Origin: Desulfatibacillum aliphaticivorans DSM 15576
Lineage (GTDB): Bacteria; Desulfobacterota; Desulfobacteria; Desulfobacterales; Desulfatibacillaceae
Direction: 5' to 3'
DNA: 64,000 bases
NCBI RefSeq assembly: GCF_000429905.1
Contig: NZ_AUCT01000033.1
Location: forward strand, 14,513 to 78,512
The notes beneath the pieces were generated by a model. The model was not told the DNA's origin. It worked only from the letters and a program-made list of their open reading frames with translations, and searched no databases. Shown piece after piece: positions 35,401-44,227 of this stretch. Each line of letters begins with the position of its first letter. Position 1 is the stretch's first letter. Both the position numbers and the translations under genes were made by a program.

Positions 35401-35465
35401 TCATCGCCAAGCCCTTCACCCCCGAAAACCTCATGCGCGTCATCAACCGCGCTTTAGATCTTTAA
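32430..35465 (+). CDS. Hybrid sensor histidine kinase with extracytoplasmic sensor domain
   Basis: Protein of 1011 residues. Two membrane helices (about 10-30 and 295-318) enclose a periplasmic sensor region. Then come HAMP, two PAS domains (the first REKWFRALIENATDIVTIL), a His-kinase core (GGIAHDFNNILTG with the phospho-His; NLVINATQAMP; DQGEGIPPEDLSNIFDPYFTT; GSGLGLATA) and a C-terminal receiver (LLMDDERVVRDV, phospho-Asp in VIMDLTVPGG, Lys in VIAKPF). The ATG at 32430 has GAGGTGG ahead; the TTG 17 codons upstream is not needed. No separate response regulator lies nearby. Confidence 0.92.
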   Translation: MFRPRSLLVRLIASFLSLLLIGIAVSSFFSWIQARTTVEKVVYDELQAAASVKRADLQEWVERQRKQIMLMSQLPDVRILCEDLAPDGDGPVFVEAQDYLRGLLNSVTSSVPGLAEVFILSREKGKVLVSTNESHEGLDRSGQAYFEMGRDGVFLQNLYLPEGESSPTMTVSAPIKDSQGETLAVLAGRLNLDNMNKEVMVWTSFQEGREVLLVDRRFGILNKHVAPGQRESWNLNTEGVRKSLAGASGYGTYINHAGRKVMGVYQWIREWDLGLLVEVDEKRGLAQARRIAGTVLGTGIIVACILAVAVYFISLRFVRPVTAITRATQAAAKGDLTQKVPVRSRDEMGVLAENFNSMISQLQALYAAMEVKIDQVQQAKETIADREKWFRALIENATDIVTILNANGIITYQSPSVERILGLDPVDMVGRSILDWFHPQDADKFEELLLSMIERPGMPKVTEFRLRHRDGTWRILELLGNNLLADPLIDGVILNIREVTERRQAEKALEEEKERLAVTLRSIGDGVIATDGKGLIRLFNEEAQRLTGWSVSDALGRPAREVLHIHHVNREDDRLDLAGAVLTSGRVEPRGDAMVVSMDGVSTPISSSASPITDEIGRAIGAILILRDVTQRRKYETELQKMDKLESIGVLAGGIAHDFNNILTGVLGSISLAKLYGQGNEKVVSKLQEAERACLTARELTQQLLTFARGGAPVKESASLAELLKECVGFVLSGSKVRCEYYVPEDLMPAEVDASQIRQVIQNLVINATQAMPQGGILYISAQNVKVEEKDNLPLPPGQYVEMSIRDQGEGIPPEDLSNIFDPYFTTKQEGSGLGLATAYSIVKKHDGHIGVESVLGEGTSFTVYLPASDSKPVSKESRAQVLDRGQGKVLLMDDERVVRDVTGEILEFLGFAVTTVADGAQAVAAYKEAMEKSDPYTIVIMDLTVPGGMGGKEAMEKIWDLDKQAKAIVSSGYSQDPIMSEFRQFGFSGVIAKPFTPENLMRVINRALDL

Positions 35466-35602
35466 CCTATTGTAAAAATAGAAAATATTTCTAATTCTCC
35501 TTTGCGGCCCTTAAAAGGTCCGGAGGTTTTACTTTGATATGCCCGTGCCGGGTATGGTATCAAAAAAGACGCCTAACCGAACCAATTATAGGAGGAAAAT
35601 TA

Positions 35603-36178
35603 ATGAAGGTGACATGTGTTTTGGGAAGCCCCCGCCGGTGGGGGAACACCGCGTTTTTAACGGAAGTCATCGCGGAAACAGCCGAAGAAAAAGGCGCGGA
35701 GGTGGAAACCTTTGTTTTAAATAAATTGAATTTCAAAGGCTGCCAGGCCTGTATGTCCTGCAAGGGCAAGTCGGAAAAATGCGTGGTCAAGGACGACATG
35801 GGCCCGGTGCTCGACTCGGTCCTGGAGTCCGATGTGCTGGTGCTTGCCTCTCCGGTTTATTTCGGCGACATAACCAGCCAGGCCAAGGCCTTTGTGGACA
35901 GGAGCTTCAGCTTCCTGGTTCCCGAATACGCCAAAAAGGAAACTCCCAGCCGATTGGCTCCGGGCAAGAAAATGGTCATCGTCCTGGCTCAGGGCCAACC
36001 GGATGACTCCCTTTTCGCGGATATCTTCCCCCGTTACGAGGCTTTTTTCCGTTGGTACGGATTCACGGAAGTCATCCCGGTCCGCGCATGCGGAGTCTAT
36101 GATAAAAACGACGCCAAAGATCGCCAGGATCTGGTGGAAATGGCCAAGGAAGCCGGTCTGAGAATCATGGGCGCCTGA
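35603..36178 (+). CDS. Iron-sulfur flavoprotein / NADPH-dependent FMN reductase family
   Basis: Protein of 191 residues with a flavodoxin-like fold (VTCVLGSPRRWGNTAFLTE) and a compact cysteine cluster GCQACMSCKGKSEKC near residues 47-61, as in iron-sulfur flavoproteins of anaerobes, which bind FMN and a 4Fe-4S cluster. It would act as an intracellular electron carrier or oxidoreductase. The start with AGGAGG at 35591 is preferred over an ATG 23 codons upstream. It is followed 127 bases later by a ferredoxin-type gene. Confidence 0.87.
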   Translation: MKVTCVLGSPRRWGNTAFLTEVIAETAEEKGAEVETFVLNKLNFKGCQACMSCKGKSEKCVVKDDMGPVLDSVLESDVLVLASPVYFGDITSQAKAFVDRSFSFLVPEYAKKETPSRLAPGKKMVIVLAQGQPDDSLFADIFPRYEAFFRWYGFTEVIPVRACGVYDKNDAKDRQDLVEMAKEAGLRIMGA

Positions 36179-36305
36179 TTTCAGGCCGTAGACAAGGTTC
36201 CCGAATAACAAATCAGGCGGACCGGTTGCAAGAAGCGCCGACAATCTGATACAAGTGTATAAATGTCCCCGCAGCACCCAATAACTTCTGCCAGGAGGTG
36301 GTATC

Positions 36306-37415
36306 ATGGCTTCAGACGTCTTTTTCGTGAGTTTCAAAACCAGATCGTGGAAACACAATAAGATCAACCGGATTCAAGAGCTTTTCGACAAAGCCGGTTT
36401 TGCCGGTTTTTTGAAGAAAAAGGATCTGACGGCCGTAAAACTTCATTTCGGAGAAAGAGGCAACGATTCCTTTATCAACCCCGTCTATGTGCGCCAGGTG
36501 GTGGATAAAATCAAGGAAGCCAAGGCAAAACCCTTTATTACCGACACCAACACCCTGTACTCGGGCAGCCGCGCCAATGCGATAGACCATTACATTACGG
36601 CCATCGAGCACGGATTCGCCTACGCCGTGGTCGGCGCGCCCCTGATCATCGCCGACGGCCTGACCAGCAAAAGCATTGCGGAAGTGGAGATCGATAAAAA
36701 GCATTTCAAGTCCGTGAAAATCGCCTCGGACATCGTCTGCGCCGACGCCATTATCGCCCTTTCCCATTTCAAGGGGCATGAATTGGCGGGATGGGGCGGG
36801 GCCATAAAAAATCTGGCCATGGGGTGCGCCCCGGCGGCCGGCAAGCAGCAGCAGCACGACCTCACCATGAAGGTGGATAAAGATAAGTGCACCGGCTGCG
36901 GAAGCTGCGAGGACGTCTGCCCTGTGGGCGCCGCCAAGCTGGAGGACGAGATTTCCATCATAGACGCCAAGGTGTGCATCGGCTGCGGCGAATGCATGAC
37001 CGTATGCCCTGAAAAAGCCATCAATCCCGATTGGGCCACGGACATCGGCGCTTTCATGGAGCGCATGACCGAATACGCCTACGGCGCCGTCAAGGATAAA
37101 TTGGGCAAAATGGGATTCATCAACTTTGTCCAGAACGTCACCCCGGATTGCGACTGCGTGCCCTGGAGCGACTCGCCCATCGTACCTGATGTGGGCATCC
37201 TGGCTTCCACGGACCCGGTGGCCCTGGATAAGGCCAGCCTGGACCTGGTGAACGACCAGATCGGCCATCAACACGACTTGCTAAAGGGCAACCACGACCC
37301 CGGCCTGGACAAATTTCAGGGCATGAGGAGCTACACTAAGGGGAACGTGCAGGTCTCTTATGGAGAGGAAATCGGCCTGGGAACCCAGGAGTACAATCTG
37401 ATCAAACTGGATTAG
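36306..37415 (+). CDS. DUF362 iron-sulfur protein
   Basis: Protein of 369 residues. The N-terminal DUF362 domain (about 1-185) is followed by two 4Fe-4S motifs (CTGCGSCEDVCP near 198 and CIGCGECMTVCP near 226) and a second DUF362 part. The family occurs widely in anaerobes and is linked to unknown redox tasks. AGGAGG precedes the ATG. It may work with the iron-sulfur flavoprotein upstream (inference). Confidence 0.9.
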   Translation: MASDVFFVSFKTRSWKHNKINRIQELFDKAGFAGFLKKKDLTAVKLHFGERGNDSFINPVYVRQVVDKIKEAKAKPFITDTNTLYSGSRANAIDHYITAIEHGFAYAVVGAPLIIADGLTSKSIAEVEIDKKHFKSVKIASDIVCADAIIALSHFKGHELAGWGGAIKNLAMGCAPAAGKQQQHDLTMKVDKDKCTGCGSCEDVCPVGAAKLEDEISIIDAKVCIGCGECMTVCPEKAINPDWATDIGAFMERMTEYAYGAVKDKLGKMGFINFVQNVTPDCDCVPWSDSPIVPDVGILASTDPVALDKASLDLVNDQIGHQHDLLKGNHDPGLDKFQGMRSYTKGNVQVSYGEEIGLGTQEYNLIKLD

Positions 37416-37458
37416 CCTTATCGCCGAGCGCGGGGATTTGGCTTGAGGAGGGGAAAGC

Positions 37459-37956
37459 ATGAACCCGAACGGCATCCTGGAATTAACGGTGGCCAGCTCC
37501 GCGTTCGAAGACCTGGAAACCATACCATTTGAACACACTCAATTCGGAGCAAACCGCTCCGTTCCTCTGGCCTGGGAAGGGGCTCCGGAAGGCGTGAAAA
37601 GTTACGCCGTCGTCGCAAACGATCCGGACGCCCCCTCCCCAAGGCTGCGCCTTTTCAACTTCACCCATTGGGTCGTTTTTGACATTCCGCCCGACATGGC
37701 CTCGCTGGAGCCCGGCCTGCCCGTCAAGCCCCTTTTGGAAAAGGGAATCAAGCAGGGGAAAAACGGGTACGGCAAAAACGGCTACGCAGGACCCAAACCG
37801 CCGTTCGGCGAGCACCGGTACATTTTCACCGTATACGCCCTGGACGCCATGTTGGGCCTGGATCCCGCCAAAACAGGCAAAAAAGCCCTGCTAAAAGCCA
37901 TGCAAGGCCGCATCCTCGCCCAGGGAAAAATAACCGGCCTCTATAAAAAAGGTTGA
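37459..37956 (+). CDS. YbhB/YbcL family PEBP-like protein
   Basis: Protein of 165 residues with the bacterial phosphatidylethanolamine-binding (Raf-kinase-inhibitor-like) pattern: NRSVPLAWEGAPEGVKSYAV, DPDAPS, FTHWVVFDIPP and GPKPPFGEHRYIFTVYALD. Length is standard. AGGAGGGG precedes the ATG. The role of bacterial members is unclear. It probably shares a transcript with the DUF362 gene, 43 bases upstream. Confidence 0.93.
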   Translation: MNPNGILELTVASSAFEDLETIPFEHTQFGANRSVPLAWEGAPEGVKSYAVVANDPDAPSPRLRLFNFTHWVVFDIPPDMASLEPGLPVKPLLEKGIKQGKNGYGKNGYAGPKPPFGEHRYIFTVYALDAMLGLDPAKTGKKALLKAMQGRILAQGKITGLYKKG

Positions 37957-38014
37957 ATCCGCCCGCTGGACGTTCCTATCCCGTACGTTTGATTAATTAA
38001 GGATTTTTAATTGA

Positions 38015-38374
38015 ATGAGAAGTGCAAACTATTCAACATTAGGTTTTTTATTACTGGTTTTAGGGGTTTCTATTATCATCAAATCTGATTCTGCCTTTTA
38101 CAGTGACAAATATGGTTTTAATATTGACCTGACTGAATATAAGTACTTGTTCGGCTTCCTTCTTTCAGCACTGGGAATGGGCTTCCTCCGGACATCCATG
38201 GGGTATGATCCGGAGAAGGAGCATGATGAGAATGAAGCCTTTATTTGTCTACAATGTAGGGTCCCTATTTGTCGAAGGGATGCGCCGGACTTGAAATGTA
38301 AAGAATGCGGCCGAGATCTTGAATCCGTGAAAGGCTTTTTTGAGAGGCATCCTGAGTTGAAAGAAAAAAACTAA
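38015..38374 (+). CDS. Small membrane protein with Cys-rich C-terminus (hypothetical)
   Basis: Protein of 119 residues. Two hydrophobic segments (about 8-25 and 45-62) are followed by a soluble tail with four cysteines in zinc-ribbon spacing (CLQCRVPICRR... CKECG). AAGGAT lies about ten bases before the ATG. The coding sequence is clearly more AT-rich than its neighbours, which suggests recent transfer. I recognise no family. Confidence 0.6.
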   Translation: MRSANYSTLGFLLLVLGVSIIIKSDSAFYSDKYGFNIDLTEYKYLFGFLLSALGMGFLRTSMGYDPEKEHDENEAFICLQCRVPICRRDAPDLKCKECGRDLESVKGFFERHPELKEKN

Positions 38375-39343
38375 GAGCTCTTCTTCAATGGCGGCATATC
38401 TTAGGCTCTTGGGGACGACCTTAAGTTTTTAAGTTAGTGTTATAATTAGGGGATGTAAAGCCCATTTCCATCCCAGCCTTATCAAAAAAAATCCCGCGGA
38501 CCCTGGCAGCAAAAAGCAACAACGCTGCCGCTGCCGCCCAACTACTTGACTCTCAGGTTGTACATGCAGGCTTGAGCCAACGAGCCGAATTCAGCCTCCA
38601 AGGACGCAAGATGCAATGTAGTGTCAGGGCTTGCCCTGCTTTTTTTTTATACGCTCCATTGGCCGTAAGTCACGTATTTGGGGATGGAGCGCATTCCCGC
38701 TGTCTTGCGCGTAGCGCCATTGAAAAGTTCTTTGCGGAGCTTTCTTTCAAGAAAGCGACTCGCCGAGGGCAGGCCCCTATTTTTGCAGTTCGACGCCCAA
38801 AGCAGATCCACATCTTCTAATTCATTTAAAAATCAAATTCATGATTTTTTAGTGTTGTTTTTGATTTGGATAAAGGCAGGCTGGGTGAAGATTGCTGAGG
38901 TAAGATTGGGATAGGAATTAGGAAAAGTGGGCGGCTTAAGGCGCCTATGGGAGCCTCGCCGCAACTACGGTGGGATGGGTTCTCAGATAAACCCTAATAC
39001 TACAAGTGCGCCTGCCGAAAGATGGCGGGCGAGCCGATGACAAACAGAACGTTTGTGACGGCTCACCCTAATCGACGAGTATATTACTCGTCTATTTTGG
39101 CTTTTATGCCATAAATCCTGGTAGTAGTCAATGAACAATTTCATGGGGGCAATGTTGCCTGTTTCACACAACTCCCGGTTTACTTCCTGATTGGAAGGCC
39201 AGGTTTCTGAAAAGCAAGTGACATGGAAAGACAGCTTGTGTTAATGCTTGGGTCGCTGCCTAAGGGGAGCCGTCGTTTCTACGGACCTGAATGATTTCAA
39301 GATATCGGCGCCGTTTATGGAATGGCATGCCGGAGCATTGTGC
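38375..39343. other. Long intergenic region with decayed sequence and hairpins
   Basis: No convincing intact gene. The stretch 38702-38720 repeats TTGCGCGNAGCGCCATT, also found at 988-1004. On the minus strand, about 39240-39070 reads as a short coding-like fragment (VTCFSETWPSNQEVNREL, then GNIAPMKLFIDYYQDLWHKS) that lacks a start and may be the remnant of a gene. Hairpins at 39010-39092 are listed separately. The promoter of the Liv operon must lie in its last part; I could not pick one. Confidence 0.5.
39010..39092. repeat. Three consecutive perfect or near-perfect hairpins
   Basis: GCCTGCC/GGCGGGC (39010-39030); GAGCCG/CGGCTC with an inner ACAAAC/GTTTGT (39031-39064); GACGAGTA/TACTCGTC (39074-39092). 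They follow one another with almost no gap and lie 250 bases before livM. Confidence 0.7.
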
Positions 39344-40420
39344 ATGGATATGGAACGGGATCACTATGAGGATGTAGCGTTCTTTACATCGCGTTTGGGC
39401 GTGTTATGGTTTGTCATCCTGGCGTCCGGGCTGCTCCTTTTTCCATTCATCGCCTCCAACTATTTGAAAACCTATTATATATACGTCGCCAACTGCATTG
39501 CTATCAACATCATCGCCGCCATAGGCCTTAATTTGCTTGTGGGATGCACTGGACAGATATCCTTGGGACACGCCGGATTTTTTGCGGTAGGCGCGTATGC
39601 AACAGCGGCGCTGACCGGCAAACTGGGGGCGCCGTTTTTGCCGTCTTTGCTGATCGCCGCCTCCATTTCCGCTTTGCTGGGCTTTTTATTGGGGCTGCCC
39701 GCCTTGCGGCTGGAGGGGCCGTATTTATCCATCGCCACTTTGGGCTTTGGGCTGACGATCACGCAAATTATCGGCAAAATTCAATATCTGGGGGCCCGTC
39801 AGGGCCTGCACGCCCCTGACTTGGTTATCGGCCCGTTTAATTTGAGTTCGGACGCCGAAAAGTATTATTTATTCGCCGCAATGGCGTTTGCAGCCTGTCT
39901 GTTCGCCCGAAACCTGATGAAAACCAGGGTGGGGCGGGCCTTTATCGCCATCCGGGATTCGGACGTGGCCGCTTCAACCATGGGGGTGAACCTCATGATT
40001 TACAAGACCCTGGCCTTTGCAGTCAGCGCCTTTTTCGCAGGGCTGGCCGGGGGGCTTTACGCCTTCGTTTTGGGATATATACAGCCCGACACCTTTAATT
40101 TGCTCATGTCCATCATGTTTTTGGCCATGATTGTCGTGGGCGGCCTGGGCTCCATATCGGGGGCCGTCGCCGGGGCGGTTTTGCTGACCTGGCTGGACCT
40201 GACCCTTCGCAATGTCCTGGACGTTCCCGTATTGGGGGATTGGCTGAAGAGTCTGTCCCAGTCCTATTTTTCCATTACCGGGGTCAGCAATATCCAGTAT
40301 ATTGTCTTTGGCGCCATCATGGTTTTGATTATGCTGTTTGAGCCTCTTGGCCTGCACGGCATATGGCTTCGCGCCAGGCGATATTGGCAAGCCCGCTCAA
40401 GCAGGGGGCGCAGCGGGTAA
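39344..40420 (+). CDS. livM: Branched-chain amino acid-type ABC permease LivM
   Basis: Protein of 358 residues with about nine membrane segments and LivM motifs: GLNLLVGCTGQISLGHAGFF, GLPALRLEGPYLSIATLGFG and VVGGLGSISGAVAGAVLLTW. I chose the ATG at 39344 (CGGAG about nine bases ahead), but 39350 is equally possible. It opens a five-gene cassette in the unusual order livM, livH, binding protein, livG, livF. The substrate may be a branched-chain amino acid, an amide or urea. Confidence 0.92.
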   Translation: MDMERDHYEDVAFFTSRLGVLWFVILASGLLLFPFIASNYLKTYYIYVANCIAINIIAAIGLNLLVGCTGQISLGHAGFFAVGAYATAALTGKLGAPFLPSLLIAASISALLGFLLGLPALRLEGPYLSIATLGFGLTITQIIGKIQYLGARQGLHAPDLVIGPFNLSSDAEKYYLFAAMAFAACLFARNLMKTRVGRAFIAIRDSDVAASTMGVNLMIYKTLAFAVSAFFAGLAGGLYAFVLGYIQPDTFNLLMSIMFLAMIVVGGLGSISGAVAGAVLLTWLDLTLRNVLDVPVLGDWLKSLSQSYFSITGVSNIQYIVFGAIMVLIMLFEPLGLHGIWLRARRYWQARSSRGRSG

Positions 40421-40482
40421 AATTTTTGCAAACCCGCAGGGCACCGGCTCGGCCGGCGTCTGAAAACGGGTTGGACGGCGAA

Positions 40483-41358
40483 ATGACGGAGTTTTTGCAA
40501 ATAATGCTCAATGGGGTCGCCGCGGGCAGCGGCTACGCCCTTATGGGCATTGCCATGGTCATTATATACAAGACCTCGGAGGTGGTGAACTTCGCCCAGG
40601 GGGAAATGGCGTTGGCGTCGGTTTTTTTCACCTATATGATTCTCCGGAATTACGGAGTTCCCTTTGTTTACGCCATGCCTTTGGCCGCCTTGTTCGCCGT
40701 GTTTGTGGGCTGTGTGCTGGAGTTTGCGGTTTTAAGGAGAGCCAGGCGGCAAACCACCTTGGGCATGATCATCGTAACCATAGGGCTGGAAATGATACTC
40801 ATGGGCCTGGTTTCCTGGAAATTCGGCGCCGATCACAAAGTGATGCCCTTTCCCATTACGGAGTTCGAGTCCATTTGGCTGGGGGGCTTTTATGTCACCA
40901 CGTTGGAGGCCGTCACCTTTTCCGTTGTCTGGGCTGTCATGCTGGGATTGTTTGTGTTTTACCGCTACACGCGCTTAGGCTTGATCATGAAGGCGACCCA
41001 GCAAAACAGGTCCGCGGCCAAACTCATGGGAGTGAGGACCAACCGGGTGCTCATGTTCACCTGGGGCTTGTCTTCCCTGGTCGGCTGCATCGCGGGCCTG
41101 CTTCTCGCCCCCCGGTCCATGGAGCCGTTCATGATGTGGGACCCCATGCTGAAAGGCTTCGCCGGCGCTGTTGTGGGGGGGATGACCTCCATACCCGGAG
41201 CGGTGTTCGGCGCCTATTTTATAGGCATTGTAGAAAACCTGTTCGGCCGTTACGCATCTATGGAATTTAAGTCTGCAGTGGCTTTTGCTTTAATAGTAAT
41301 TGTATTGTGTGTTAAACCAAGCGGGATTTTTTCTCGCCATTATGTTAAAAAGGTATAG
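40483..41358 (+). CDS. livH: Branched-chain amino acid-type ABC permease LivH
   Basis: Protein of 291 residues with the LivH signatures GVAAGSGYALMGIAMVIIY, VNFAQGEMALASVF, ATQQNRSAAKLMGV and GGMTSIPGAVFGAYFIG. The ATG at 40483 starts the first membrane helix where the family does; an upstream 40-codon extension overlaps poorly conserved sequence. The last 100 bases turn AT-rich. Confidence 0.92.
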   Translation: MTEFLQIMLNGVAAGSGYALMGIAMVIIYKTSEVVNFAQGEMALASVFFTYMILRNYGVPFVYAMPLAALFAVFVGCVLEFAVLRRARRQTTLGMIIVTIGLEMILMGLVSWKFGADHKVMPFPITEFESIWLGGFYVTTLEAVTFSVVWAVMLGLFVFYRYTRLGLIMKATQQNRSAAKLMGVRTNRVLMFTWGLSSLVGCIAGLLLAPRSMEPFMMWDPMLKGFAGAVVGGMTSIPGAVFGAYFIGIVENLFGRYASMEFKSAVAFALIVIVLCVKPSGIFSRHYVKKV

Positions 41359-41397
41359 TAAAAAATACTCAAAGCACTCATGGACAGGAGGACTGGC

Positions 41398-42588
41398 ATG
41401 AGAACAAATATTCTCTTGGCATCTTTTGCTTTATTCTCTTTGATTGCATGCATGGGCTTTCCCGCCTTTGCTGAAGAGGGCGTGACCGATACGGAGATTC
41501 ATATCGGCCAGTGGGGGCCCCAGACAGGCCCCGCCGCAGCCTGGGGTTCGGTGGCCAGGGGCACGGGCGTACTGTTTGAAATGATTAATGAAAAAGGCGG
41601 CATCCACGGCCGGAAGATCATCTACCACACCTTCAACGACGCCTACAACCCGGCTCAAACCCTGGCGGGCGTCAAGCAACTGCAGGAAAGCGTAGGGATT
41701 TTCGCCTGGGTGGGGGGCGTGGGCACGGCCCCTGGAATGGCCGTGAAAGACTACCTCATGGAGCGCAAGACGCCCTGGATCAGCCCGGCTTCCGGCTCCA
41801 TGCACTGGATAGATCCTCCGCAAAAATATCTTTTTGCAACCTATCCCCTGTATAAAATGGAAGCCAAGGCTTTATGCCGCTACTCGGTGGAAATTCTGGG
41901 TAAAACCCGGGTCGCCATTGCCTACCAAAATGACGATTACGGCGCCAACGGCCTCAAGGGCGCCAAGGAAGAGCTTGCAAAACACGGCCTGACCTTAGTC
42001 GCCGAAGTTCCTGTGGACACGGCGGAGGGCGATCTGAGGCCCCAAGCCGCAAAACTCAAGCAGGCGGATGCAGACACCGTCCTCTTGTGGGTGGCGCCCA
42101 AGCACGCCATTGCATTATTGGGGGCGGCTAAAGCCATGAAGTACGATCCCCAGTGGATGAGCACCAGCACCTGTTCGGACTATCCTTACCTCTACGATAT
42201 AAGCAAAGGCCTGTGGGAAGGCGTCATCACCACCTTTTTCGGGGACGGGCCCGACTCCTTCGGCCCTCTCATGCGGGAATATAAAGCCGCCTACGACAAA
42301 TTTGCCGCTCCCGGCGAAAGATGGGGCACTTTTTTTACCTCCGGCTTCGGCTTTGCGGAACCCCTGGTGGAAGCCCTGCACCGGTGCGGACGTGACCTCA
42401 CCCGCGAACGCCTGGTGGAGGAGTTGGAAAAGCTGCAATACTTCCGGGGCGTCATGGGCAGAATCAGCTTTGCGCCCTTTGACCCCAATGACCCCATGTG
42501 CCGTCAGGGGCAGACCGAAGTGTTTATCGCTAAGTGCGTGGAAGACGGCGACATGGTCCAGTTGACCGATTGGCTGAAAATCGACTGA
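41398..42588 (+). CDS. Periplasmic substrate-binding protein of the Liv-type importer
   Basis: Protein of 396 residues with a signal peptide (LASFALFSLIACMGFPAFA) and a type I periplasmic-binding fold (TEIHIGQWGPQTGPAAAWG; KIIYHTFNDAYNPAQTLAGVKQL; VAIAYQNDDYGANGLKGAKEEL). AGGAGG lies six bases before the ATG. The binding-site residues cannot be matched to a ligand by eye. Confidence 0.92.
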   Translation: MRTNILLASFALFSLIACMGFPAFAEEGVTDTEIHIGQWGPQTGPAAAWGSVARGTGVLFEMINEKGGIHGRKIIYHTFNDAYNPAQTLAGVKQLQESVGIFAWVGGVGTAPGMAVKDYLMERKTPWISPASGSMHWIDPPQKYLFATYPLYKMEAKALCRYSVEILGKTRVAIAYQNDDYGANGLKGAKEELAKHGLTLVAEVPVDTAEGDLRPQAAKLKQADADTVLLWVAPKHAIALLGAAKAMKYDPQWMSTSTCSDYPYLYDISKGLWEGVITTFFGDGPDSFGPLMREYKAAYDKFAAPGERWGTFFTSGFGFAEPLVEALHRCGRDLTRERLVEELEKLQYFRGVMGRISFAPFDPNDPMCRQGQTEVFIAKCVEDGDMVQLTDWLKID

Positions 42589-42702
42589 TTTTGCGGAGCC
42601 TTGCAATAAAGCCTGCAAACCGCCCGGGCGTTAATGAAAAGCCTTTGGAGCGGTCGCTGCGTAACGCCGGGCAGAGCGGCCCCGGCTTTAAAAGGATGGT
42701 GC

Positions 42703-43494
42703 ATGGCGTTTTTCATGGTGGAAAAACTTTCCATGTGGTTTGGGGGGCTGGCGGCTCTGGATGATGTTGGATTTGAAATCCCCCCAGGCTCGATTTTTTC
42801 CCTCATAGGCCCCAACGGGGCCGGTAAGACCACGCTTTTTAACTGCATCAACGGAATCTACAAGCCCGCAAGCGGCTCCATCCGTTTGAACGGCCGGGAA
42901 CTGACCGGCAAAAAACCCCACGCCATCGCCCAAATGGGCGTCGCACGAACTTTCCAGAATATTGAACTCTTCTCGCAAATGACGCTCATGGAAAATCTCA
43001 TGCTGGGCAGGCACCTGTTTATGAAAACCGGTCTGTTCAGGGGGGGCTTCATGTGGGGAAGAAAATCCTTTGCAGGGAGGGAGGAGGTTCTCCATAGAAA
43101 AAAGGCGGCAGAGCTCATCGAATTGCTGGAGCTTCAGCCGTACAGGGGGCGGCCCGTGGGGGGCCTGCCGTACGGAATTCAAAAAAGGGTGGAGCTTGGC
43201 AGGGCCCTGGCCATGGAGCCCAAACTGATTTTGCTGGACGAGCCGTGCGCCGGAATGAACGCCGAAGAAAGGCGCGACATGATCTTGCGCATTAAAACCG
43301 TGAAAGAGGCCTTGGGGGCCGCCGTTTTTTTGATCGAGCACGACATGGCGATTGTCATGGACATATCCGATCAGGTTCTCGTCATGAACTTCGGCAAGCC
43401 GGTCGCCCAGGGGACTCCCGGTCAGGTGCAGGCTCACCCTGAGGTGGCGGCCGCTTATTTGGGGGAGGACGACCCGGATGATTGCCTCGCTTGA
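42703..43494 (+). CDS. livG: Liv-type ABC importer ATPase LivG
   Basis: Protein of 263 residues. Walker A GPNGAGKTT, the LivG-type FQNIELFSQMTLMENLMLG, a weak signature (GLPYGIQKRVELGRA in place of LSGGxQ), Walker B LILLDEPCAGMN and H-loop LIEHDMAIVM. The replacement of the LSGGQ motif by LPYGIQ is typical of LivG proteins. The ATG with AAGGATGG ahead was preferred over one 23 codons upstream. Confidence 0.92.
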   Translation: MAFFMVEKLSMWFGGLAALDDVGFEIPPGSIFSLIGPNGAGKTTLFNCINGIYKPASGSIRLNGRELTGKKPHAIAQMGVARTFQNIELFSQMTLMENLMLGRHLFMKTGLFRGGFMWGRKSFAGREEVLHRKKAAELIELLELQPYRGRPVGGLPYGIQKRVELGRALAMEPKLILLDEPCAGMNAEERRDMILRIKTVKEALGAAVFLIEHDMAIVMDISDQVLVMNFGKPVAQGTPGQVQAHPEVAAAYLGEDDPDDCLA

Positions 43495-44227
43495 GTTAAA
43501 AGACGTCCAGGCCCGCTACGGCCTCATACAGGCGGTTCGAGGGGCCTCCTTTGCTGTCAGGCGAGGGAGCGTCACAGGGTTATTGGGCAATAACGGCGCG
43601 GGAAAATCCACTCTCTTGAAAACCGTCATGGGTTTGATTCCCGGCCAGCCCCAAAAAGGCGAAATCCTCCTGGACGGCAAACGCATCAACGGCATGGACA
43701 CGGAAAGCATCGTCCGTTTAGGCGTCTCCTACGTGCCGGAAAACAGGGCGGTCTTTCATGAGCTTAGCGTGCAGGACAACCTGATCATGGGCGCACACAT
43801 CCGAAAAGACCGGCGCGCTCTAAAAACCGACCTGGAACGGATATACGCGTTTTTTCCCATCCTGGCGGACAGAATCAACCAGCCGGCCGGAACTCTTTCC
43901 GGCGGAGAACAGCAAATGCTGGCCATAAGCCGGGCCATGATGTCCAGGCCGCGCCTGCTGCTTTTGGACGAACCCTCTTTGGGGCTTTCACCGTTTCTCG
44001 TCCGAAAAATATTCCAAATTATACGGATCATCCGGAACCAGGGCGTGACCATTTTACTTGTGGAACAGAATGTGCGTAAAGCTCTGGCGATTTCAGATTA
44101 CGCCGTGGTTATGGAAAGCGGCAGGCTTGTCAGCGCAGGGCCAAGCGCTGACTTGAAAAACGATCCAAGGATAAAAGAGTTCTACCTGGGATTAAATTTC
44201 CGTGAAACGCAGGAACCTCCCTGCTAA
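43478..44227 (+). CDS. livF: Liv-type ABC importer ATPase LivF
   Basis: Protein of 249 residues. Walker A GNNGAGKST, signature TLSGGEQQMLAISRAMM, Walker B LLLLDEPSLGLSP, H-loop LLVEQNVRKALA. It begins inside livG (17-base overlap) and ends the cassette. Confidence 0.94.
   Translation: MIASLELKDVQARYGLIQAVRGASFAVRRGSVTGLLGNNGAGKSTLLKTVMGLIPGQPQKGEILLDGKRINGMDTESIVRLGVSYVPENRAVFHELSVQDNLIMGAHIRKDRRALKTDLERIYAFFPILADRINQPAGTLSGGEQQMLAISRAMMSRPRLLLLDEPSLGLSPFLVRKIFQIIRIIRNQGVTILLVEQNVRKALAISDYAVVMESGRLVSAGPSADLKNDPRIKEFYLGLNFRETQEPPC

Noticed and set aside
38572..38820. 82-codon open frame in the long intergenic region
   Set aside because: It has no ribosome site and contains part of the dispersed intergenic motif, so it is unlikely to be a gene.
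38375..39343. tRNA or other known RNA gene in the long gap
   Set aside because: Hairpins are present but no cloverleaf or known RNA consensus could be built.
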